The position numbers were made by a program, and so were the translations under genes. From a virus: 26,580 bases of DNA. This document shows, in pieces, positions 16,188 to 23,379 of the stretch. Below the pieces are notes generated by a model. The model made no database searches. It worked only from the letters and a program-made list of their open reading frames with translations, and had not been told where the DNA came from. Location of the stretch: IMG/VR virus record IMGVR_UViG_3300029327_000054, positions 1 to 26,580 of that record; one strand, written 5' to 3'. The stretch's first letter is position 1, and every line of letters begins with the position of its first letter.

Positions 16188-16637
16188 TCAGGCGGCAAAC
16201 CGGCACCGGGTTTTGAAAAGAATCTGGTAGAGCGCGAAGTCGCTGCTGCCGGCCATCGCTTCCTCGGAAACCGGGGAGAGCGGCTCCATGTCGATGCCGC
16301 AGGATTGGCCGGACAAGGCTACGCGTATGTCTTCAAGCACTTGGTAAACTCCTCTTTCCCCCCCCGCCCCATGCCGCACGGCCGAATCTCCCCTCAAATT
16401 GCGTACGGCCGCTATCACGCCGAAAAACATCTCCCGGTCCTGGCAGCCCGAAATCTTTTGGGAGTACTTGCCCCGCTCGTAGATGACGAACAGCGCGGGG
16501 CAAATGGGCGCCATCTCCTCGATTGCATCGATATCCCTGCCAAGGAACTCGGAAATCGATCCGAGCGTCCGGATATATGGAAGCTCGCTCGAAAGGCGCC
16601 CGATTATGGCCTGTTCAACGTCGGCTACGGTCGGCAT
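16188..16637 (-). CDS. DUF1834 protein, Mu gp37-like neck/tail connector
   Basis: A 149-residue protein. I place the start at the ATG at 16637, with AAGGA 8 bases upstream; a TTG two codons earlier is too close to that site. The N-terminal pattern VADVEQAIIGRLSSELPYIRTLGS, then ICPALFVIYERGKY and EMFFGVIAAVRNLRG, with the later YQVLEDIRVALSGQSCG, is typical of DUF1834 proteins encoded next to DUF1320 genes in Mu-like phages. They are thought to act at the head-tail junction, by position. Its 3' end runs into the upstream region of the tube gene. Confidence 0.8.
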   Translation of the reverse strand: MPTVADVEQAIIGRLSSELPYIRTLGSISEFLGRDIDAIEEMAPICPALFVIYERGKYSQKISGCQDREMFFGVIAAVRNLRGDSAVRHGAGGERGVYQVLEDIRVALSGQSCGIDMEPLSPVSEEAMAGSSDFALYQILFKTRCRFAA

Positions 16638-16639
16638 GG

Positions 16640-17071
16640 TCAAAATCCTTCGAGGCTCGATCGAGAGAAAGCTCGCCTGGGATTCTCCGCTGCCGTTTGG
16701 GGAGACTCGGGTTCGAGCGGATTCCCCTCGGGATCACTCTGGCCGAGGGAAACCACGCCCTGCGACACCTGTTCCAGAAAACGGACAGCGCCACGGTAGC
16801 GCTCTATGCGGTGCTCGGGGACCCTCTCCCTTCTCGAGTAGAGGTTGTAGACCGCGATATCCACCGACAGACGCCGAAGCGATTCGGGGACGGGAGCAAC
16901 GGGCACGGCCAGCCGCGCACCGAGATACCCATTTATCTCCTCGCAGGCGTCGCTGATGGCCTGTTCCACCCTGGCCGCCACCACCTCGCCGGTCCCCTCG
17001 TCATCGGTCAACTGAACGAGCACGCCCTCCTGGAGCTGATTCCTGATCTGGTCAATAGTGCAGTATGACAA
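16640..17071 (-). CDS. DUF1320 protein, Mu gp36-like connector
   Basis: A 143-residue protein starting with a TTG at 17071 that has AAAGGA 6 bases upstream. It carries the DUF1320 pattern: YCTIDQIRNQLQEGVLVQLTDDEGTGEV, then RVEQAISDACEEINGYLGARLAVPV, LRRLSVDIAVYNLYSRRERVPEH and YRGAVRFLEQVSQGVVSLG. In Mu-like phages this family lies directly after the capsid gene and resembles head-completion/adaptor proteins of other tailed phages. The stop overlaps the ribosome region of the DUF1834 gene. Confidence 0.85.
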   Translation of the reverse strand: MSYCTIDQIRNQLQEGVLVQLTDDEGTGEVVAARVEQAISDACEEINGYLGARLAVPVAPVPESLRRLSVDIAVYNLYSRRERVPEHRIERYRGAVRFLEQVSQGVVSLGQSDPEGNPLEPESPQTAAENPRRAFSRSSLEGF

Positions 17072-17135
17072 TGCCTGTCCTTTCGCTGCCGGTTGCGGGC
17101 TATTACACCGTTTCCGAGATCCGATCAGATATCCA

Positions 17136-18014
17136 CTACGCCAGCCACGGAACTACAATCAGTTCGGCGCTGTTGAACCAGGGGTTTCCCGCGCCGGCAG
17201 CGTCGTTCGGAACCTTGAGGATGGATCTGCCGGCGCTTTCCAGGGTTGGCGGGACGACGAGGTGAGTGGGATTTATACCCAGGGGTGCGCCTTCCTCGCT
17301 TTTGAACGCCATCATTGCGGCACGGGCGGCGGCATAGTTGGTGGCACTGAGTGTGGACTTGCTGCCGTAGGCAAGCTGCCAGAGGCCGAATCCCACGTTT
17401 TTGCGATCATCCACGCCGTAGAGGAATTTTTTGCGCATGAAGACATTTTCATCGTCAGGGCGGTCCACCGCTACAAATTCGGGGCGTTTTCTGGTTTGCA
17501 GGATGATGGGTTTTATCGGCCTGGAAAGATCGAGCAGAAACCAGGGGTCGCCTGTGCCGCCGCCCGAGTTCGAGACGCTTGCGCCGCCCACGGAATGATC
17601 GGTATCGAAGAAATACTGGCTGTCGTAGCACGCGGTCGTAAAGCCGGCCTTGAGCAGCGCAAAGACCAACATGTCGGGGTGCTGTTTGGCCGCCCAGGCC
17701 AATCCCTGGATCATCGGCGTGTAGACGCCGATCTGGTCGTCTTCTATGTCGTTTCTGTCCACTTCGATCGTGGATTCATAATCCTTGTTCAATATCTCGT
17801 ATTTGAAGGCTGAAAGGTCGCGGATCGCGCGGTCTCCAACCCATTCGCGAAGCATCGGAAAGTCGCCCAGCCACTTGTAATCGACCGACCTTCCTTCAGA
17901 TGGCACCTGCATGGCAACAACGGGCCACTGAGAAGGCGCACCGTCGAACGCCTCGTTGAAAACGGTCTTAAACGATTTATAAATTCCGGAAAGATTTGCC
18001 TGGTCTATTATCAT
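17136..18014 (-). CDS. Major capsid protein, Mu gpT-like
   Basis: A 292-residue HK97-fold capsid protein of the Mu gpT group. ATG at 18014 has GGGAG 6 bases upstream. Recognisable: LSGIYKSFKTVFNEAFDGA at the N-terminus, YKWLGDFPMLREWVGDRAIRDL, YEILNKDYESTIEVDRNDIEDDQIGVY (the E-loop to P-domain region), FFDTDHSVGG and the C-terminal LGINPTHLVVPPTLE with NPWFNSAELIVVPWL. Length is near the usual 300 for the family. It is preceded by protease/scaffold and a DUF2190 gene and followed by DUF1320, the standard Mu-like order. Confidence 0.93.
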   Translation of the reverse strand: MIIDQANLSGIYKSFKTVFNEAFDGAPSQWPVVAMQVPSEGRSVDYKWLGDFPMLREWVGDRAIRDLSAFKYEILNKDYESTIEVDRNDIEDDQIGVYTPMIQGLAWAAKQHPDMLVFALLKAGFTTACYDSQYFFDTDHSVGGASVSNSGGGTGDPWFLLDLSRPIKPIILQTRKRPEFVAVDRPDDENVFMRKKFLYGVDDRKNVGFGLWQLAYGSKSTLSATNYAAARAAMMAFKSEEGAPLGINPTHLVVPPTLESAGRSILKVPNDAAGAGNPWFNSAELIVVPWLA

Positions 18015-18161
18015 TGCGTGCTCCCTTCAGCGTTGCGGGCTGTGAACTCCCGGTCCCGTGCCTGTTGCCTGTTGTCTTATTTCGATTGATCTCTTCCACT
18101 GTGAGTTCCGGGTCGGATTGAGTTGGGTGCTTGTTGCGTGGCCATCGGTCGTCGAGAATTC

Positions 18162-18186
18162 CAACTTGCAACCCGCAACCCGCAAC
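18162..18186 (-). repeat. GTTGCGGG-type degenerate repeat after the DUF2190 gene
   Basis: Three units of GTTGCGG(G/A) on the minus strand, touching the TAG stop of the DUF2190 gene. A further single unit lies at 18032-18042 just before the capsid gene. The 171-base spacer between the two genes holds nothing else recognisable. Confidence 0.55.
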
Positions 18187-18590
18187 TACCTCATGTCGAT
18201 GTCCACGCCCACCTCGGTTACGCTTATGAATTCGGCGATAGTGCCGCATGCGACCGAGTTGCTGGTTGTTTTGGCAACCGTCTGGTCGTCCGATACATTA
18301 ACGACCGTCCCGATGTCGGTTATGGCCAGCCCCGAGGCAGCCAGGCGGAAAACGCCTTTGCGCCTGACCCGGACGGTGATGTCACCGTTTGCGCCGGCGG
18401 AGTTATCCGCCTGCTCGCCCGCGATGCCGACGAACTTTAAGTTGGCGGTGTCCGCGCCCGGCACCGCAAAACCCGACGTATTCAAACAAACGATGGACCC
18501 GGCATGAATCTTCGCTCCGGCGGCCACCTTGTATTCGATCTCGAGTCCCTGACGGTATGTTGTCTTTCTGTCCGCAGTTAAAGCAGCCAT
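18186..18590 (-). CDS. DUF2190 protein, probable capsid decoration protein
   Basis: A 134-residue, small, beta-rich protein starting at ATG 18590 with AAGGAG 8 bases upstream. The sequence shows the family pattern: YRQGLEIEYKVAAGAKIHAGSIVCLNTSGFAVPG, FVGIAGEQADNSAGANGDITVRVRRKGVFRLAASG, and TDIGTVVNVSDDQTV with a final CGTIAEFISVTEVGVDID. DUF2190 proteins are encoded next to capsid genes in many tailed phages and are thought to stabilise the capsid surface. Position between scaffold and capsid gene fits. Confidence 0.85.
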   Translation of the reverse strand: MAALTADRKTTYRQGLEIEYKVAAGAKIHAGSIVCLNTSGFAVPGADTANLKFVGIAGEQADNSAGANGDITVRVRRKGVFRLAASGLAITDIGTVVNVSDDQTVAKTTSNSVACGTIAEFISVTEVGVDIDMR

Positions 18591-18691
18591 CTATTGTTCT
18601 CCTTTTCCGGTCGCCCATTTCCGGTTACCGTTGCATGTTCAATGTTGACCGTGCGAGTTTCGAGTTGCGGAAAGTCTCGTCCGTCTTCCGT

Positions 18692-19204
18692 TCATCCGTT
18701 GTACTTGCTCCACGTTTCCTCGGAGATGTTGAGAAGCTTGTTTATGTGGAGCTGGTGGTCTTCGAGGCGCGGGATCTGCCCGGGATCGATAAGTTGCGCG
18801 TCAATCCTGTCGAGAGGAACCACGCGCGGGGTCTTGGCGACGAAGAGGCGAAATCCTTCGAGGTCACCCAGGGCGTACTTTTCCGCCCATTCACGCTGGG
18901 CGGGGGTGATCTTGCCCTCCTTGAGCGCCGCTGCGACGAGGTCATCTCTATCTCGCTCGGCGAGCATGCGTTTGAGCGCTGCAACTTCAAGCGTCAGGTC
19001 CGGCCTTTGCCGAAGGGCGTGGATGGTTGCAACCGCCTCGCTTCTTCCCGTCCCAGAGGCAAGCCCGAGTGCATCGAGCACTTCCTTGCAGGCAACCACC
19101 GCCTCGGCTCTTTCCTTGAGCTTTCCCACAGCCCCCGAAACTTCTTCGGCAGATGCCGTATCGGGAAGCCCGACCTGTTTTGCTATTAATTCGAGAAATT
19201 CCAT
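18692..19204 (-). CDS. Nested scaffold protein, Mu gpZ-like (internal start in the protease gene)
   Basis: A 170-residue product in the same frame as the protease, from the ATG at 19204 (codon 166). A near-perfect ribosome site, GGGAGGAAAGAAATG, immediately precedes this ATG inside the coding sequence. The product is the scaffold domain alone: MEFLELIAKQVGLPDTASAEEV, charged helices, and the ITPAQREWAEKYALGD segment near residue 120. This mirrors the Mu I/Z arrangement, in which the separate scaffold guides capsid assembly and is later degraded. Expression is inferred from the ribosome site. Confidence 0.7.
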   Translation of the reverse strand: MEFLELIAKQVGLPDTASAEEVSGAVGKLKERAEAVVACKEVLDALGLASGTGRSEAVATIHALRQRPDLTLEVAALKRMLAERDRDDLVAAALKEGKITPAQREWAEKYALGDLEGFRLFVAKTPRVVPLDRIDAQLIDPGQIPRLEDHQLHINKLLNISEETWSKYNG

Positions 19205-19699
19205 TTCTTTCCTCCCATCTGAGTTGTCATTGCCGTTGATCGGAGATTTCCCGGATATCGGTTTTATCCAGTTAAGGCGCGGTGCGTTGGTGAGAGCAAC
19301 CCGGAGCAGTTCGGAAAGCCTTCGGCCATCTTTGGACACCAGGAATACGGGCGAAAAGTAGCGGTACTCCTTTTTCGCCAGGTACTCCCGCGCGCTGTCC
19401 GTCCATTCAACCACTGCCCATAATCCCTCATTTCCTCTGTTTTCCAGCCGCTTGATCCACCCGGCGGCCGGTGCTCGACTTCCAGCTTCGGTCTGGTGTT
19501 CGTAGTCGATCACCATGTCGAGACCCCGGGCGCGGAAGCGCTCGACCACCTGCGACATTGCTTCCGCATCCACCACGAATGGTTCCGCCCCCTCGATCTC
19601 GACCGCTCCCCATGGAAAAACCTGGAATTGGGCTGGAACCGGGGCACCGTCCGGCAAGCCCGCAAAAAAGCCGAGTCTTTGATTGTCTTTGTTCTGCAA
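18692..19699 (-). CDS. Head maturation protease with scaffold domain, Mu gpI-like
   Basis: A 335-residue protein beginning at a TTG at 19699 with AAGGAG 7 bases upstream. Residues 1-150 are the protease domain of the Mu I protein group: FFAGLPDGAPVPAQFQVFPWG, MVIDYEHQT (His68 a likely catalytic residue), AAGWIKRLENRG, GLWAVVEWT, YRYFSPVFLV and VALTNAPRLNW. From residue 166 a Glu/Lys/Ala-rich helical scaffold follows, with a conserved ITPAQREWAEKYALGD. In Mu this protein cleaves the scaffold during procapsid maturation, and the C-terminal part is also made alone from an internal start, here at 19204. It directly follows the portal gene, with no gp30/MuF-type gene between them, which is unusual. 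Confidence 0.88.
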   Translation of the reverse strand: MQNKDNQRLGFFAGLPDGAPVPAQFQVFPWGAVEIEGAEPFVVDAEAMSQVVERFRARGLDMVIDYEHQTEAGSRAPAAGWIKRLENRGNEGLWAVVEWTDSAREYLAKKEYRYFSPVFLVSKDGRRLSELLRVALTNAPRLNWIKPISGKSPINGNDNSDGRKEMEFLELIAKQVGLPDTASAEEVSGAVGKLKERAEAVVACKEVLDALGLASGTGRSEAVATIHALRQRPDLTLEVAALKRMLAERDRDDLVAAALKEGKITPAQREWAEKYALGDLEGFRLFVAKTPRVVPLDRIDAQLIDPGQIPRLEDHQLHINKLLNISEETWSKYNG

Positions 19700-19716
19700 T
19701 TACAGACTCCTTTTTC

Positions 19717-20952
19717 TCAGTCCGTCGTTCCGGTTGAAGCCAGTTTGAAGCGTTCGGCAAGCTGATCGCGGCTAAATTGAAAGCCTATCTCCGACAGAAT
19801 CTTGTAGACTTCCGCAATGGATTTCATGTCCTCGGGCGGCTCGCACAGGAAGTGGAAACGAGGCACGGGCGCATCCCAGCCGAAGTTGAAGCCGACGAGA
19901 GGGCGCAGGATCTGCTGGGTTATCGTTTTGGAGAGCGCCTTGCAGTCGGCCTCCACGATGTCCTGCCGGACTTCGGAATGCACTCGCCCAAGCGCATACG
20001 ATCCAGCAGCCTTGCCTCCCGGCTCCGATGTGAGGGTCTGTCCGAGGACAGCTTTTGACATTTGTGCATCGCAAAAAGAGGCCAGGCTCTCGTAGACATT
20101 GAGCGATGAACCCTTCTGGGCCTCGATGAATTCGATCTCCGTGGACTTCGATATGATGCCCGCAGCATCCGACCCGAGCGAGCGAACGGCATGGATCAGC
20201 GCCTCCCGGTCCGCCCTGGTCGCACCCGGCTCATATTTGCCGATCCGAAGCGGCATGCCGTACACTTCCGCAAACCCGATCCAGTCTTTCAGGGCGTAGT
20301 TTTTGAACAGGTACATCCAGGCGCACACCCTCATAATCCCCGCGCGGGTGTCGTAGCCGGATCGGGAGCGGCACCGGTGATAGGCAAACTTGAACGACGG
20401 AGGCTCAATACCCTGGATGGGGTCCTGTTCGGTGAGGATTCTTGGGGTAAGAGAATTCCAGAAAGTGATTTTCTTAGGGTGCACCCACCGAAGGCCTCGG
20501 ATACCGACCTGGCCCTCCGATGCCTCCCAGAGGATTTCCAAAATCGAATACCCTTTGCCAAGTGCATCGAGCAGGTCCAGGACGTTTTCGTCGAAATCTG
20601 AAAGCCCCTGAATGGACGAGCGGCAAAACTCCGCCATTTCAACGCTCGGGCCGCTGCTGTCGTAAGGGGCCACTTCCCAGTCGAGCCCCTGGACGGCCAT
20701 CTTTCGCGTCTGGAAAAGGCTTGCAAGGTGTGCGTCCTTTTCCTCCATTTCTTCGAAAAGCTCCGCCTGGCTCAAAACATCACCGCCGTCGGCCTGCCTG
20801 AAGATCCGAGCCAGCCGCTCGGGTGTTAGCCCGCTCGAAGGATAGCCGCTCCACCGGTCGCGAAGCGTCGCCGTGGCGATTTCCCGCATGTCGGGTTTTA
20901 AGGACCGGCTTACCGGTATGGGCTGGCTGAACTGGTCATAGAGAACTGTCAT
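19717..20952 (-). CDS. Portal protein, DUF935 / Mu gp29-like
   Basis: A 411-residue protein, ATG at 20952 with AGGA 8 bases upstream. It is a clear DUF935 portal: LTPERLARIFRQADGGDV, EMEEKDAHLASLFQTRKMAVQGLDWEV, LLDALGKGYSILEILW, RWVHPKKITFW, KNYALKDWIGFAEVYGMPLRIGKY, DAAGIISKSTEIEFIEAQKG, MSKAVLGQTLTSEPGGKAAGSYALGRVHSEVRQDIVEADC and PRFHFLCEPPEDMKSIAEVY. Twelve copies should form the DNA gate at the capsid vertex and dock the terminase. The family is often about 480-530 residues; this one stops soon after QFSRDQLAERFKLAS, so the usual C-terminal extension is absent. It is separated from the terminase gene by the divergent cargo island. Confidence 0.92.
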   Translation of the reverse strand: MTVLYDQFSQPIPVSRSLKPDMREIATATLRDRWSGYPSSGLTPERLARIFRQADGGDVLSQAELFEEMEEKDAHLASLFQTRKMAVQGLDWEVAPYDSSGPSVEMAEFCRSSIQGLSDFDENVLDLLDALGKGYSILEILWEASEGQVGIRGLRWVHPKKITFWNSLTPRILTEQDPIQGIEPPSFKFAYHRCRSRSGYDTRAGIMRVCAWMYLFKNYALKDWIGFAEVYGMPLRIGKYEPGATRADREALIHAVRSLGSDAAGIISKSTEIEFIEAQKGSSLNVYESLASFCDAQMSKAVLGQTLTSEPGGKAAGSYALGRVHSEVRQDIVEADCKALSKTITQQILRPLVGFNFGWDAPVPRFHFLCEPPEDMKSIAEVYKILSEIGFQFSRDQLAERFKLASTGTTD

Positions 20953-21260
20953 TTTATTGATCCTGAAGTTTCTTTGATCGTGAAATCCGATTAATGCCCT
21001 CGCTCAATTCGGTATCTCTTTAAAGCAGCGAAGCCGGCCCACCGCGCCTCTTTCCAAACGGGATTGCAGCAGGCTGGGGGCTTAATAACAGGAGGTCTTT
21101 TCAGGTAGGGATAAATAGAATTAGAGGAATTTTGTGCGTGACTATTTGAATGAAATTTCGGGTTGGGGATAAACCGGTTTGAGATGCCCTGCGCGAATCC
21201 AACGGGCTTGAAGTGTGTCAGCATAAAATGAGTATGCCGGGCATCAAACAGGCCTGCCAT
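20953..21260. other. Junction between portal gene and cargo island, no convincing gene
   Basis: About 300 bases upstream of the portal ATG and of the first cargo promoter. A 94-codon minus-strand frame starting with GTG crosses it, but it overlaps the cargo promoter on the other strand, has low-complexity His/Asn/Pro-rich content and matches no family I know. I treat the stretch as non-coding junction DNA. No terminator facing either way is evident. Confidence 0.5.
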
Positions 21261-21304
21261 CTCCTTGATTGACACTCGTCCATTGCCTAAAGTATATTCA
21301 CAAC
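21261..21304 (+). promoter_or_regulatory. Cargo promoter 1 (sigma70), one copy of a 44-base direct repeat
   Basis: TTGACA at 21269-21274, an 18-base spacer and TATATT at 21293-21298. The whole 44-base block is 40/44 identical to the one at 21872-21915. It points at the two coupled small genes, whose first start codon lies about 80 bases downstream. Confidence 0.75.
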
Positions 21305-21382
21305 CACATCAAATGATTGAAAATTCGCTTATTGCCGGCATCGCTTACCACGAATAATTATCCTCTGGACAGGGGAAAAGGA

Positions 21383-21625
21383 TTGATAACCACAGAGTAT
21401 TTCAAGTACATGCGGAAAAGGCCTGATAGGGCTATAATATTGGATGAGTGGATAGATCGAGCAATCAAGTCACCACAAAAAACGGAAGTCCAGTCCGACG
21501 GCAGAATACGGAAATGGGCATGGATATTGGAGGAGAAGAAGTTCCTTCGGGTCATTCTCCTGGAGGACGGGGAAACCATCCATAACGCCTTTTTTGACAG
21601 ATCCTTCAAGGAGAGTCGGCAATGA
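21383..21625 (+). CDS. Small DUF4258-like protein, first gene of a coupled pair
   Basis: An 80-residue protein from a TTG at 21383, which has AGGGGAAAAGGA just upstream; an upstream TTG at 21317 in the same frame lacks a ribosome site. The sequence ITTEYFKYMRKRPDRAIILDEWIDRAI...KTEVQSDGRIRKWAWI, then KFLRVILLEDGETIHNAFFDRSFK, resembles the small compact alpha/beta proteins (DUF4258-like or similar) that are often encoded directly before DUF2283 genes. Its stop overlaps the next ATG (ATGA), so the two are translationally coupled. Such pairs have toxin-antitoxin-like architecture, but I know of no proof of activity and the family label is tentative. Confidence 0.7.
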   Translation: MITTEYFKYMRKRPDRAIILDEWIDRAIKSPQKTEVQSDGRIRKWAWILEEKKFLRVILLEDGETIHNAFFDRSFKESRQ

Positions 21626-21843
21626 GGGTCAAATATTTTTCAGATACCGATACTGCACTGGTTGAATTTACGGATCACGAGGTAGCGGAGACAAGAGAGA
21701 TTAGCGAAAACATATATGTTGACCTGGACAAACAGGGAAACTTGGTGAGCATGACTATTGAGCATGCACGGACAAATGCCCGGCTCGATGAATTCGCATA
21801 CATGGAAATCGGCATCTCGCAAGAGGAAGGTCGAACCGCATGA
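21622..21843 (+). CDS. DUF2283 family small protein
   Basis: A 73-residue protein, ATG at 21622 with AAGGAG 8 bases upstream inside the preceding gene. It has the full DUF2283 pattern: MRVKYFSDTDTALVEFTDHEVAETREISENIYVDLDKQGNLVSMTIEHAR and a short tail. DUF2283 proteins are small, widespread, acidic, of unknown function, and are commonly paired with a partner gene such as the one overlapping here. It is transcribed opposite to the phage late genes. Confidence 0.85.
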   Translation: MRVKYFSDTDTALVEFTDHEVAETREISENIYVDLDKQGNLVSMTIEHARTNARLDEFAYMEIGISQEEGRTA

Positions 21844-21871
21844 GCCAACCCACCTCGAATTAGCCTTCCGT

Positions 21872-21915
21872 CTCGTTGATTGACACCCGTTCATTGCCTA
21901 AAGTATATTCTCAAC
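21872..21915 (+). promoter_or_regulatory. Cargo promoter 2 (sigma70), second copy of the 44-base direct repeat
   Basis: TTGACA at 21880-21885, 18-base spacer, TATATT at 21904-21909, in a block 40/44 identical to 21261-21304. It lies just after the DUF2283 gene and about 205 bases before the BBP7 start codon, giving that gene its own promoter and a long leader. Confidence 0.75.
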
Positions 21916-22120
21916 ATTCCCAGAGATTAAAAACAGATTAATTGCCGGTCCTGAAGGCTGCTCCACCTCAGAGTGCTCGTATAGAGTAGTTTTGGAAGCT
22001 CGTCGTATTCGGTTGTGGATGGTTCGGGGGGGTGTCTCAGAAGCTATTTCGGCGGTTCTGGTGCATAGCACAACTCATTTCTTATTCCTGTTCTTGTTCT
22101 TTTATGGAGGGGGCTCCGTT

Positions 22121-23278
22121 ATGAAAAAGGCAGTTTTGTGCAGTCTCGCTTACGTGCTCATATGGGCAGGCCTATCATTGGCTCAGACGGTCAACACTCC
22201 TTCAACCGCACCGGCTGCCAACTCCACGGCCAGCCCATTTTACGTAAGCGCGGAAGCGCTCCTGTGGTGGATGAAGGATGGTCCGGCCCCACCGCCGCTC
22301 GTTAGCACCGGAATCATCGGTGAAGCTGGAACGGAAGTGGTATTGGGCGGAAAATCGCTCGATACCGATATGCACCCCGGCTTCCGTGTTACGGTTGGTT
22401 ATTGGGAAAAGGAAAGATGGGGCGTTGAGGCGGGGTTTTTCTATTTGACATCACAATCGACCGGACGGAGCGTGAGTTCTTCCGGCCAGGCCGATTCCCA
22501 ATTATTCGCTGTCCCCTTCTATAACGTCCTTCGCCATGAAGAGGACTTCTCATTCCTATCTTTGCCCGGCGTCTTCTCGGGACAGGCGCATGAAGAGATG
22601 AGCTCCCGAATGTTCGGCGCCGAGCTAATGGGCGGGACCACTCTGGTTTCGACCGGTGCATGCAAGGTGGATTTCCTTGGAGGTTTTCGGTACCTGAACC
22701 TGCGCGAAAAATTCTCATTTGCGACAAGCAGCCCCTTTATCGATGTTCCAAATGATATCTACCAGACGCTGGATCAGTTCAATACCGCCAACCACTTCTA
22801 TGGAGTTCAGGCGGGCTTGCGCGCCAGTTCCGGATGGGGTCCCCTGACGGTCAAAGGCACGTTTAAGCTTGGCCTGGGCGCCGTGGTCCAAACCGTCGAT
22901 ATAGACGGATACCTTCTAACCAACGAATTTAACGCCCTCGGCTCCGCCCTTAAGTATCCCGGCGGCTACTTCGCCCTGCCCACCAATATTGGCGAACATA
23001 CCCAGACTGACCTCGCGGTGATCCCGGAGATCGGGCTAAACCTCGGCTACAAAATCACCGACCGAATCAATGTTTTCGCCGGCTATACATTCCTTTATGC
23101 GAACAACGTGGTTCGACCCGGCGACCAGATTGACCGCGGCATCAACCCGTCGCAGGGCTCCACATTCACCGGCATCCCGGCTCCGGAACTAACAGGGGTG
23201 GCCAGACCGGCGTTCTCGTTTCAGCAATCGGAGTTCTGGGCACAGGGTGTCAACATGGGGGTCGAGTACCGATTTTAG
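22121..23278 (+). CDS. BBP7-family outer-membrane beta-barrel protein
   Basis: A 385-residue exported barrel. The frame is open from a TTG at 21992, but the real start is the ATG at 22121, with GGAGGGGG upstream and an ideal Sec signal peptide (MKKAVLCSLAYVLIWAGLSLA, cleaved before QTVN). The mature protein opens with FYVSAEALLWWMKDGPAPPPLVS and GFRVTVGYW, later FLGGFRYLNLRE, FYGVQAGLRAS, LAVIPEIGLNLGYKITDRINVFAGYTFLYANNVVRPGDQIDR and ends ...MGVEYRF, a C-terminal Phe as outer-membrane proteins require. These are the marks of the putative beta-barrel porin 7 family, known from Planctomycetes and some deltaproteobacteria. It is the main cargo of the island and has its own promoter and terminator. 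Inserted in a prophage, it may change the cell surface of the lysogen, for example to block superinfection, but that is inference. Confidence 0.9.
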   Translation: MKKAVLCSLAYVLIWAGLSLAQTVNTPSTAPAANSTASPFYVSAEALLWWMKDGPAPPPLVSTGIIGEAGTEVVLGGKSLDTDMHPGFRVTVGYWEKERWGVEAGFFYLTSQSTGRSVSSSGQADSQLFAVPFYNVLRHEEDFSFLSLPGVFSGQAHEEMSSRMFGAELMGGTTLVSTGACKVDFLGGFRYLNLREKFSFATSSPFIDVPNDIYQTLDQFNTANHFYGVQAGLRASSGWGPLTVKGTFKLGLGAVVQTVDIDGYLLTNEFNALGSALKYPGGYFALPTNIGEHTQTDLAVIPEIGLNLGYKITDRINVFAGYTFLYANNVVRPGDQIDRGINPSQGSTFTGIPAPELTGVARPAFSFQQSEFWAQGVNMGVEYRF

Positions 23279-23333
23279 GCGCCTGCCACGCGAAAAAGAT
23301 AAAGAACTTATACGAAGTTACCTAGAAAATGCT

Positions 23334-23379
23334 CAATTTTCATGCTTCGCGGGGCGAGGCGCAGCATCATGGAAAATTG
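23334..23379. repeat. Imperfect palindrome after the BBP7 gene
   Basis: CAATTTTCATGCTTCGC pairs with a following GGCGCAGCATCATGGAAAATTG with one mismatch and a 3-base bulge, so it can fold as a hairpin. It is the first of two adjacent palindromic units between the BBP7 and terminase genes. Confidence 0.6.

Noticed and set aside
20991-21275. A 94-codon minus-strand frame upstream of the portal gene
   Set aside because: GTG start, overlaps the cargo promoter on the other strand, biased His/Asn/Pro composition, no family resemblance. It may be non-coding junction DNA.
21992-22120. N-terminal extension of the BBP7 gene from a TTG
   Set aside because: It would bury the signal peptide 43 residues inside the protein, and the ATG at 22121 has a strong ribosome site.
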